A DNA stretch of 14,674 nt from a candidate division TM6 bacterium UASB124 (GTDB lineage Bacteria; Dependentiae; Babeliae; Babeliales; RVW-14). Positions within the stretch are counted from its first letter, which is position 1, and every line of letters begins with the position of its first letter. Shown here piece by piece: positions 1 through 6,894 of this stretch. A program made the position numbers and the translations under genes. The notes below the pieces were generated by a model. That model worked only from the letters and a program-made list of their open reading frames with translations, was not told the origin of the DNA and did no database searches. Location: assembly GCA_001468855.1 (NCBI GenBank), contig LDIV01000001.1:364455-379128 (forward strand), in the 5' to 3' direction.

Positions 1-96
1 GTTGAACATGTCATAAATTATCTCAAGAATGTAAAACAGATGCCCCGAATCTTTTCAAAACTAGCAACAAAGGGTAACTTTGATTATGTTACCTAA
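1..96 (+). CDS. C-terminal tail of an unidentified protein (partial)
   Basis: Frame 1 is open from the left edge for 31 codons and ends with TAA at 94-96. The peptide ends in KLATKGNFDYVT and reads like an ordinary protein C-terminus, but it is too short to assign to a family. The frame converges on tsaC, whose stop lies 7 bases further on. It could be a chance open frame; the flush fit against the next gene is the main support. Confidence 0.4.
   Translation, partial: VEHVINYLKNVKQMPRIFSKLATKGNFDYVT
73..93 (-). terminator. Possible hairpin terminator downstream of tsaC
   Basis: GGTAAC (73-78) and GTTACC (88-93) form a perfect 6-bp inverted repeat around a 9-base loop. In the tsaC direction it is followed by a weak T-rich stretch (CTTTGTTG), so it could end tsaC transcription inefficiently. 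It lies inside the last codons of the opposing partial gene. The short stem and interrupted T tract keep confidence low. Confidence 0.3.
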
Positions 97-103
97 GTGG
101 GGG

Positions 104-760
104 TCACAGTGTACATTTTTCTATCGGGATCCCAACAATTTTTTCTAATTGAGTCGATGAATAAGCACCTTCACGGACAACTCGTATAGTATCAAATTGT
201 GATACATCAATAATCGTTGATGGAACAATGGTTTTTGCTTCTTGTTCATCAACAACAATATAATCACACCAAGCAGCAAGATCTTGCGGTAAATCATTCA
301 AGGATGATGCTACTATCTGACCACTTTTATTCGCACTCGTTGAAAATAATCCATCAAAATAAAACAGTATCTTTAACAAGCCATCGTGTCTAGGACAACG
401 AAGCGCAATAGTACCATCAGCAGAAACTAAATGTCTCGGTAATCCTTTTTTTGCTTTGAAAACAATCGTTAACGGCCCGGGCCAACATGAATCAATAATA
501 CGAAGAATATTTTTATCCAAAGATTGTTCATCAACAAAATATGATAGCTTTCCTGGTGCGGCAATAAGAATGACATAATGTTTTTCAGTGCGCGAACCTT
601 TGATGGCATGCAATGATTGGTAACCTTGCTCAGTAAGAGGAGCTAAAAAACCTAAAACCGTATCGGTTGATGTAATTGAAACATGATTAATTGATAAAGA
701 CTTTTTCAACATTTCTATTGTTAGGGCGTCATTCCAATGAAGCAATTTATCATCAAACAT
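104..760 (-). CDS. tsaC: Threonylcarbamoyl-AMP synthase (TsaC/YrdC family)
   Basis: Makes threonylcarbamoyl-AMP from threonine, bicarbonate and ATP in the cytoplasm, the first step of the t6A modification at position 37 of ANN-decoding tRNAs. The 218 residues match a single YrdC domain without the extra C-terminal Sua5 domain. Visible family motifs are STDTVLGF (31-38), the Lys-rich loop KGSRTEK (54-60), CWPGPLTIV (92-100), STSANKSG (140-147) and PSTIID (180-185). The usual K-x-R-P of the nucleotide-binding loop reads K-G-S-R here, so the Arg is displaced by one residue. The ATG at 760 is preceded by AAGGTT about six bases upstream, which supports this start. It is divergent from mutY across an 86-base gap. 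The family is clear; the choice of TsaC over a YciO-like paralogue rests on the STSAN and PSTI motifs. Confidence 0.88.
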   Translation of the reverse strand: MFDDKLLHWNDALTIEMLKKSLSINHVSITSTDTVLGFLAPLTEQGYQSLHAIKGSRTEKHYVILIAAPGKLSYFVDEQSLDKNILRIIDSCWPGPLTIVFKAKKGLPRHLVSADGTIALRCPRHDGLLKILFYFDGLFSTSANKSGQIVASSLNDLPQDLAAWCDYIVVDEQEAKTIVPSTIIDVSQFDTIRVVREGAYSSTQLEKIVGIPIEKCTL

Positions 761-786
761 TTTTTAACCTTCACTATCCAAATTAC

Positions 787-815
787 CTGGCATTCTATAA
801 CAACATTTGTATACT
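787..815 (+). promoter_or_regulatory. Putative sigma70-type promoter of mutY-pgeF
   Basis: CTGGCA (787-792) and TATACT (810-815) are separated by 17 bases and match the -35 and -10 consensus at four and five of six positions. The predicted RNA would start near 822, leaving a short leader that contains the AAGGG ribosome-binding site at 835-839. This was seen by eye only. Confidence 0.4.
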
Positions 816-846
816 TATTAGCCTAATAAAAAATAAGGGCTTTTGC

Positions 847-1767
847 ATGATAACGTTATTTGATCAAGATTTTTGGCAAAAACATACAGGCTTACAAGAA
901 CAATTTAAAAACATTCAAACCAAACATGGCTTAACAAAAGCAACATTTAATGCATTTAATACTATCATCGAACATTATTATACACACAACAAACGAATCT
1001 TTTCATGGCGTACTCATATCACACCCTATAACGTAGCAGTATCTGAAATCATGCTTCAGCAAACACAGACCGATCGCGTTGTGATTAAATTTGATCCATT
1101 CATTGCACAATTTCCAACCTGGCAAAGCCTTGCGCAAGCAAATTTCCATGATGTTTTACGTATGTGGAAAGGGCTTGGATACAATCGCAGAGCATTAGCA
1201 TTACACAAAATAGCAAACTTAGTTGTGTCAACATACAATGGAATATTACCAGACAAACCAGAAATACTTGTAACGTTCCCCGGTATTGGTAAAGCAACAG
1301 CACATTCAATTATTACCTTTGCATTCAACAACCCATCAATATTTATCGAAACAAATATACGTACCGTATTTATTTATTTTTTCTTTCAACAACAAACCAA
1401 TATCACTGATAAAGAAATAGCACCATTGATTGAACATACACTTAACCATGAAAATCCTCGTGAATGGTATTACGCACTTATGGACTATGGTGCGATGCTC
1501 AAAAAGACCGTAGGAAACTTAAGCCGTTTTAGTGCGCATTATCATAAGCAATCACCCTTTGAAGGATCCGAACGCCAACTTCGTGGGAAAATATTACAAA
1601 CATTACTTGATAAACCTGGTACAACAGAACAGCAATTAGTGACTGATTTGAAAGATACACGTATCAAGAAAGTTCTTCAGGACCTTGCACTTGAAGGTTT
1701 TATAAAACATAATCACAAAACAAAAACAAAACTTCAACTTATTACCAAACAAACCCAACTCGAATGA
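847..1767 (+). CDS. mutY: A/G-specific adenine glycosylase, variant without Fe-S cluster
   Basis: HhH-GPD base-excision repair glycosylase; in the classical family it removes adenine opposite 8-oxoguanine. The ATG at 847 follows AAGGG with seven bases of spacing; the frame extends upstream to 691, but that would run into tsaC and lacks a good site. The 306 residues contain SEIMLQQTQ (66-74, catalytic Glu67), MWKGLGYNRRA (106-116), and the helix-hairpin-helix with LVTFPGIGKATA (141-152). Three departures from textbook MutY are visible. The catalytic Asp is Glu168 in FIETNIRTVF. The four cysteines of the [4Fe-4S] loop after MDYGAM are absent, replaced by a basic stretch and HYHKQSPFEGS. There is no NUDIX-like C-terminal domain, only about 65 residues resembling a winged helix (245-306). 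I recall similar forms in reduced bacterial lineages. Adenine-glycosylase activity is therefore likely but not certain. Confidence 0.82.
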   Translation: MITLFDQDFWQKHTGLQEQFKNIQTKHGLTKATFNAFNTIIEHYYTHNKRIFSWRTHITPYNVAVSEIMLQQTQTDRVVIKFDPFIAQFPTWQSLAQANFHDVLRMWKGLGYNRRALALHKIANLVVSTYNGILPDKPEILVTFPGIGKATAHSIITFAFNNPSIFIETNIRTVFIYFFFQQQTNITDKEIAPLIEHTLNHENPREWYYALMDYGAMLKKTVGNLSRFSAHYHKQSPFEGSERQLRGKILQTLLDKPGTTEQQLVTDLKDTRIKKVLQDLALEGFIKHNHKTKTKLQLITKQTQLE

Positions 1768-2498
1768 AAGATTCTATGATAGTTACAATTGATTCAACGT
1801 ATTCAATTTTTTTCGGAGACAAATACACCTGCCCTGTTGGACACAAAACCCCAGCTTTTAAAAATTTCTGCGAAACCCAACGTCAAGCAATCGGATTGGA
1901 TCATATGCTATTTCAACGCCAGGTTCATGGTGTTGACGGGTTGATCATTACACAGAAACAACAACTTACACATACTGTAATGCTCTATGAACAAGAAGGT
2001 GATTTTTTAATAACCAATCAGCCAAAAGTCGGCCTAGGTATATTAACCGCCGATTGCTTGCCTATTGTTTTTTACGTCCCGGGAAAGAATATCATTGCTG
2101 CAGCGCATGCAGGATGGCGTAGCAGCGTCGCATGCATAGCACCTATAGTTATTGAATCATTACAGAAACAATTCAACGTTGCACCACAGGATATTCATGT
2201 TATCTTCGGCCCATCGGCAAAAAGTTGCTGTTATCAGGTAAGCCCGGATTTTATAAATAACTTAAGTCCTTTTGCATTTAGTGATCAAGTAATCACTATG
2301 CATGATGGCAAATTATTTTTTGATAACCCATTGTTTAATAAATTACTTTTGAATCAAGCAGGTGTCCCAATAACTCATATCAATGAAAACTACAATCTTT
2401 GCACTATATGCAACTATCAGTTTCATTCTTATCGACGTACCGTCAATAAAGAAAATTATTACGAAGCCCAAGCGACAATTATTTGGCTGAAAAAATAA
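1764..2498 (+). CDS. pgeF: YfiH/laccase-domain protein (PgeF, purine nucleoside phosphorylase-like)
   Basis: Member of the YfiH/LACC1 family, reported as zinc-dependent purine nucleoside phosphorylase/adenosine deaminase activity and, in E. coli, as a peptidoglycan editing factor. The 244 residues carry the expected metal/catalytic set: QVHGVD (His55), TADCLPIVF (Cys98) and AAHAGWRSS (His115), followed by GPSAKSCCYQV and the C-terminal CTICNYQFHSYRR. Its ATG overlaps the mutY stop as ATGA, and no Shine-Dalgarno sequence is visible, so translation is probably coupled; an in-frame ATG at 1776 is an alternative. Length and motifs are normal. The family is secure; which activity matters in this organism is not shown. 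Confidence 0.9.
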   Translation: MKDSMIVTIDSTYSIFFGDKYTCPVGHKTPAFKNFCETQRQAIGLDHMLFQRQVHGVDGLIITQKQQLTHTVMLYEQEGDFLITNQPKVGLGILTADCLPIVFYVPGKNIIAAAHAGWRSSVACIAPIVIESLQKQFNVAPQDIHVIFGPSAKSCCYQVSPDFINNLSPFAFSDQVITMHDGKLFFDNPLFNKLLLNQAGVPITHINENYNLCTICNYQFHSYRRTVNKENYYEAQATIIWLKK

Positions 2499-2499
2499 T

Positions 2500-4434
2500 T
2501 TATCTTACTTTTGCTCCTGCAAGCACAGAACCATCAATCGATACCGGTCGCAACTTGCCAGCTGAATCTTCAGCAAAAAGCATCATGCCGTGTGATTCCA
2601 AGCCCATCATTTTGCGTGGCTTAAGATTAACAACAAAGACACCTTGCTTACCAATAAGCTCTTCTGGTTTGAAATGCTGAGCAACACCAGACAAGATCTG
2701 ACGCTTCCCTATTGAGCCCAAATCGACTTGAAGCTTATACAATTTCTCAGAACCTTGAACAAGCTCACAGCTGATAACAGTTCCAACATGAAGATTTACT
2801 TTCACAAAATCTTCAATAGCTATTTCTTGTGTTTGCGGTTCCGATGGTTTTGTTTCTCCAGCAACAAAAACCGGTTCAATATGGGATTCAGGCTTTATAA
2901 ACAAAGGCTCGCTCGTTTTCGAAAGTTTAAATATTTTGTCCCATTTATTCTCACGCAACACTTGTTCATAATTTTCATTCATATTAATAGAATGGCCAAT
3001 AGTCGCTAACAGCAACTCCATCTTCTGTGGCATAACAGGCCATAACATTACAGCCGCAGCATACAAACTATGACACGTTGATGAAATGACTTCTGAAAAG
3101 AGCTCTTTATTTTTTGCAACCAATGTCCACGGTTTTTGTGCATGAAAATATGCATTAACATCAGACAAAAATCTCCAGACCTGAGCAAGCGCAAGATGTA
3201 CACAATATTTATCCATCTCATCGCTATAAAGACGAAAAGTCTCTTCACAGCGTTCTTTAAGTGCGATAAACGATGATTCAGGTGCAACCGGTGGTTTAAC
3301 AATATCCAGATTATTATTTAATGCCAACGTAAGCATCCGATTAAGCAGATTACCCAAATTATTGGCAAGATCGGCAGATATTCGTTCTTCAACATCTTTA
3401 AGATCAAAATTAACATCTTGGGTTACAGCCATCTGACGCATAATGTAATATCTAACCGGCTCAACGCCATACCATGCAGCAAGCTGTTCAGGATCCATAA
3501 TATTGCCAAGAGATTTGGACATTTTATGTTCACCAAGCAAAATGTACCCATGCACTAATAATTTTTTAGGTAATGGTAACCCAATTGCCATCAACATTGC
3601 AGGCCAATGAACAGCGTGAAAGCGAACAATATCTTTTGCCATCATATGCACGTCAGCAGGCCACCATGTACTAAACTGTTCATCCGGTTGTTCTGACTGA
3701 CCATATCCAATACCTGTAATATAATTGGTCAACGCATCGGCCCATACATACACCGTATGTTTAGGATCTCCGGGAAAAGGAATACCCCAACTAACATTGG
3801 TACGAGAAATACTCAAATCCTTTAAACCTGATTTAACAAAAGATATTACTTCCTGAAATCGCTCTTTGGGTGCTATAAAATCTGGATGTTTTTCATAAAA
3901 CTCTAAAAGCTGATCTTCGTATGCAGACAGTCTAAAAAAATAACTTTCTTCTGCTCGCTCTTCCAAATGTTTTTTATGTATTGAACAAAGATGCTTACCA
4001 TTTTCATCTTTGGGCGTATCACTGTTAATAATAATAAACTCTTCGCAGCCAACACAATACCAACCGGTGTACATAGACTTATAAACATCACCCTGCTTGA
4101 TAAGTTTATTGAGAATATAAGTCACACCTTTAATGTGTTTTTCATCGGTCGTGCGAATAAATGAGCTATAATCAATCTCGTATTTACCCCAAAGATTTTT
4201 ATATGCAGGCACTATGGCATCAACAAAATCCTGCGGCTTTTTACCAATTGCCAGAGCTGCATCTTGAATCTTTTGGCCATGTTCATCTGTTCCAGTCAAA
4301 AAGAAAACATTGTCTCCCATAAGCTTATGCCAACGAGCAAATACATCGGCGAGCATTGTTGTATACAAAGTACCAAGATGCGGTTTTGCATTTGGATAAT
4401 AAATGGGAGTTGTTACATAATATTTTTTAGCCAT
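2500..4434 (-). CDS. metG: Methionyl-tRNA synthetase with C-terminal tRNA-binding domain
   Basis: Class I aminoacyl-tRNA synthetase that charges tRNA-Met in the cytoplasm. The ATG at 4434 starts MAKKYYVTTPIYYPN; the frame is open further upstream, but those codons lie inside lepB, and AAGGGG lies about ten bases before this ATG. The 644 residues show the HIGH-like PHLGT (18-22), a zinc knuckle with Cys127, Cys130, Cys150 and His153, WADALTNYITG (231-241), KMSKS (304-308), an anticodon-binding helical domain, and a C-terminal EMAP-II/Trbp111-type tRNA-binding domain (about 538-644). All key residues are present. It overlaps the 3' end of lepB by 8 bases, indicating co-transcription, and its stop is one base from the convergent pgeF stop. 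Confidence 0.97.
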   Translation of the reverse strand: MAKKYYVTTPIYYPNAKPHLGTLYTTMLADVFARWHKLMGDNVFFLTGTDEHGQKIQDAALAIGKKPQDFVDAIVPAYKNLWGKYEIDYSSFIRTTDEKHIKGVTYILNKLIKQGDVYKSMYTGWYCVGCEEFIIINSDTPKDENGKHLCSIHKKHLEERAEESYFFRLSAYEDQLLEFYEKHPDFIAPKERFQEVISFVKSGLKDLSISRTNVSWGIPFPGDPKHTVYVWADALTNYITGIGYGQSEQPDEQFSTWWPADVHMMAKDIVRFHAVHWPAMLMAIGLPLPKKLLVHGYILLGEHKMSKSLGNIMDPEQLAAWYGVEPVRYYIMRQMAVTQDVNFDLKDVEERISADLANNLGNLLNRMLTLALNNNLDIVKPPVAPESSFIALKERCEETFRLYSDEMDKYCVHLALAQVWRFLSDVNAYFHAQKPWTLVAKNKELFSEVISSTCHSLYAAAVMLWPVMPQKMELLLATIGHSINMNENYEQVLRENKWDKIFKLSKTSEPLFIKPESHIEPVFVAGETKPSEPQTQEIAIEDFVKVNLHVGTVISCELVQGSEKLYKLQVDLGSIGKRQILSGVAQHFKPEELIGKQGVFVVNLKPRKMMGLESHGMMLFAEDSAGKLRPVSIDGSVLAGAKVR

Positions 4435-5620
4435 GTTTTGACAACCCCTTAAAAAATCTATTCCAACGAATGTGCTTAGTCCAAAAATCAATTGGATGTT
4501 TCAAAAGATCAAAGAACCAGAATGATTCTTCGCTATCTATTGAATAAATAACAAAGCTTGCACGACCATGAATTAGTTTTTCATCCAAGAACAACCACCA
4601 TCTACTATCCTGACTATTTTTTCTACTATCCCCCATAACCCAATATTTACCTTGAGGAATCGTATAAGAAAAAATATCTCTGCTCATAAAATTTCGGTGA
4701 TCATAAATTGGTGTAAACGCATAATCCAACTCCGGCTCACGCGTACCCTTTTTATAGATAATTTCATTGTCATTAATCGAATAATATGGCTGTTGATCTA
4801 GTGATTTAGAAGGATCATATGTATAACGACAAATTTTAGTTTCATATTGTAAGAAACTTGGAACAGTAATAGGACCTATATGAGTCCATGGAATAAAACC
4901 ACGTGATTTTTGTACTGCAATCAATGGCAAATGATTTACATATGGTTCGTCTAATTTTTTCCCATTAAGATATATAACAGTTTTACCCTCTTCCACTTTA
5001 CCTTCAATAAGATCGCCGGGAATCGCGATAACTCGCTTAACCCAATTATCAGGACCAGCCTCTAATCCGAGAAAGGGGATTGGGAAACCTACATATCGTT
5101 GCCACCAATAATTAATAGAGCCTTCTCGATCATAATCAAACGTCGGATTATCAAAAATAACCAGATCACCGCGTTTTACAGAAGAAAAAAGATAGGCCAT
5201 CTTGTTGCCCCAAATACGGTCACCAACAAGAATATTGGGCTCGGCTGAACCGGTTGGTACATGATAAAGTCCAAAAATAAAATTACGTAAAACAAATGCC
5301 AATCCTAGTGCAATAATAATTGCTTCAGCCCATTGTCTCCATGCAGGTTTAGTTATCTCAACTAATTCTTTATAATCTTTTTTTAATGTTTTTAACTTTA
5401 CCTTAATTGCTGCTCGATCAGTCTGTCCTTCTGCAGTAATTAAAAAATCACTTTTTAATTCTTTAATCAATGCATCACATTCATCTAATAACTGCAAACC
5501 ACGCCTATGTAGAGTATCCCAATCTTTAGCCTTGAAACGGTCAATGGCTTTTTTAAAATTTTCTCGTTTATTTTGATACTTTATATTAAGCATCTCAAAT
5601 ATTTGTTCTACTTTTTTCAT
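4427..5620 (-). CDS. lepB: Signal peptidase I (S26 family) with long N-terminal extension
   Basis: Membrane serine protease that removes signal peptides from exported proteins. With the ATG at 5620 the protein has 397 residues. Residues 1-95 form a charged, probably helical, coiled-coil-like cytoplasmic segment; one membrane helix follows (about 98-117). The nucleophile is Ser125 in VPTGSAEPN, where the usual Met after Ser is Ala, and the general base is Lys195 in DNWVKRVIAIPGD. Box E is present as VMGDSRKNSQDSRWW. The frame is open to 5704, but that ATG has no ribosome-binding site and would nearly coincide with the possible transcription start, so 5620 (GGTG five bases upstream) is preferred. 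There are insertions between the catalytic boxes, making it larger than typical enzymes. It is followed by overlapping metG. Confidence 0.93.
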   Translation of the reverse strand: MKKVEQIFEMLNIKYQNKRENFKKAIDRFKAKDWDTLHRRGLQLLDECDALIKELKSDFLITAEGQTDRAAIKVKLKTLKKDYKELVEITKPAWRQWAEAIIIALGLAFVLRNFIFGLYHVPTGSAEPNILVGDRIWGNKMAYLFSSVKRGDLVIFDNPTFDYDREGSINYWWQRYVGFPIPFLGLEAGPDNWVKRVIAIPGDLIEGKVEEGKTVIYLNGKKLDEPYVNHLPLIAVQKSRGFIPWTHIGPITVPSFLQYETKICRYTYDPSKSLDQQPYYSINDNEIIYKKGTREPELDYAFTPIYDHRNFMSRDIFSYTIPQGKYWVMGDSRKNSQDSRWWLFLDEKLIHGRASFVIYSIDSEESFWFFDLLKHPIDFWTKHIRWNRFFKGLSKHG

Positions 5621-5715
5621 GATCACACCAATCGTATACCATACACTATTATTCTTATTGCCTCTTCTACCAAAGGGTAATTCAAGCAAAACTAAACTAT
5701 TCATGCATAACTATG

Positions 5716-5721
5716 AGTATA
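5716..5721 (-). promoter_or_regulatory. Possible -10 element for lepB-metG
   Basis: TATACT reads on the minus strand just after the pot terminator and about 95 bases before the preferred lepB ATG. No convincing -35 box is seen 16-18 bases upstream, where the terminator lies. A separate promoter is expected here because the terminator should isolate lepB from the pot genes. Confidence 0.3.
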
Positions 5722-5733
5722 AAGGAAACAGAC

Positions 5734-5764
5734 AAAAAAACGATTGCTTATGCAAAACCAACCG
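5734..5764 (-). terminator. Rho-independent terminator of the pot operon
   Basis: On the minus strand CGGTTG (5764-5759) pairs with CAATCG (5746-5741) across a 12-base loop, with one G-T wobble, and seven consecutive Ts follow (5740-5734). The stop codon of the last pot gene (5750-5748) sits inside the loop, so the stem begins within the coding sequence. Position and T tract fit an intrinsic terminator well. Confidence 0.65.
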
Positions 5765-6869
5765 CAAGCCACAAATCTTCAATCGTTTTTTTCATATTTG
5801 ATGGTAAAAGTGGAATAAATAGACGCTTATACATAGCATCATCAGGAATATAATGTGGATTAGAAAGGTATTGTGCATTAACAATGTCATTGGCTTTTTT
5901 GTTTGCAGAATTATAACCATAGGTCATGCTATTAAGCTGCGCAATACGATCAGAAATCATAAAATTAATAAATTGATGTGCAAGATCCACTTTATTACTA
6001 CAGCGTGGAATCGCTAAATTTTCAATGATAAGCATGCTCCCTTCTTTGGGAATAGAAAAAACAAATCGGTCACTGTTTGCCAATACCCTACGCATATAAT
6101 TACTCGACATTAAGGCAATAGGAGTGACATTGGTAAATAAAAAATATTGAGAACTATGAACCGTGTAAGCCTCAACCCACTTTTTTTGCTTGATCAATAA
6201 TTCTTTAATTTTCTCAAAGTCATACGAATCTAGATTGTCAACACGCCCAAAAAGATAAATTGCTGCGATAAATGCTGCATCACGGCCATCATCAAGCATA
6301 CATAGTTTATAAGGGCTAGAGACTAAACCATGTGAATATAATTCCTGCGGATCTGAAAACACATAACTCCATGACATTTCATCCGGTGTTTGCTTAAAGA
6401 AATTTTTGTCATATGCAAGACCATATGTGTACCATTTATGCGGCACGCTAAACTCATTATTTTTATCAAATACCTGATGCATTAGCCGTGGATCAATCTG
6501 ATCAATGTTCGTAAGCATTGCATGGTCTATTGCATGCAAAAGTCCCTGCCTACTTAACTTATCAATCATGTAATCAGAAAGGTTAACAACATCATATCCC
6601 TTGCCTTCATTAATTTTAAACTTGGCGTGAAGTTGTTCATCAATTTCAACGTATGTTAAATTTACCTTAATTCCCGTTTTCTGTTCGAACCGATCAATTG
6701 CCTCCTGGCAAAAAGTCTCTGTAAACGTACATACATTAATTGATCTACTAGGCCTAAAAAAATCGATGATAATTGGCATGTATAAAAAGACAGAGAATAT
6801 CGCAACATAAATGCCCACTATAAATATTTTGCCTAATAATTGAACGATAAATACATTTTTTATTTTCAC
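5748..6869 (-). CDS. potD: Polyamine ABC transporter substrate-binding protein, copy 1 (PotD-like)
   Basis: Extracytoplasmic receptor predicted to deliver spermidine, putrescine or a related ligand to PotBC. It starts with GTG at 6869, preceded by GGAG at eight bases. Of 373 residues, 7-35 form a hydrophobic helix without a clear cleavage site or lipobox, suggesting a membrane-anchored rather than free receptor. The fold signature follows: FTETFCQEAIDRFEQKTG (49-66), GYDVVNLSDYMIDKL (91-105), VPHKWYTYGLAYD (142-154), MLDDGRDAAF (191-200) and IIENLAIP (281-288). By-eye alignment to E. coli PotD keeps an acidic pair (Asp194, Asp197) and Glu283, but the ligand-stacking tryptophans (W34, W229, W255) are not conserved. 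It is a tandem paralogue of the preceding gene, and ends in an intrinsic terminator. The family is sure; the ligand is not. Confidence 0.85.
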   Translation of the reverse strand: MKIKNVFIVQLLGKIFIVGIYVAIFSVFLYMPIIIDFFRPSRSINVCTFTETFCQEAIDRFEQKTGIKVNLTYVEIDEQLHAKFKINEGKGYDVVNLSDYMIDKLSRQGLLHAIDHAMLTNIDQIDPRLMHQVFDKNNEFSVPHKWYTYGLAYDKNFFKQTPDEMSWSYVFSDPQELYSHGLVSSPYKLCMLDDGRDAAFIAAIYLFGRVDNLDSYDFEKIKELLIKQKKWVEAYTVHSSQYFLFTNVTPIALMSSNYMRRVLANSDRFVFSIPKEGSMLIIENLAIPRCSNKVDLAHQFINFMISDRIAQLNSMTYGYNSANKKANDIVNAQYLSNPHYIPDDAMYKRLFIPLLPSNMKKTIEDLWLAVGFA

Positions 6870-6894
6870 GCTTGTATCTCCGTATCCTTATCAA

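Noticed and set aside
691..846. Upstream extension of the mutY reading frame to 691
   Set aside because: It would overlap tsaC head-on, shows no protein-like composition or ribosome-binding site, and the ATG at 847 has AAGGG at ideal spacing.
5621..5704. Upstream lepB start at 5704
   Set aside because: There is no ribosome-binding site, the possible transcription start falls almost on it, and the added 28 residues do not resemble a signal or domain.
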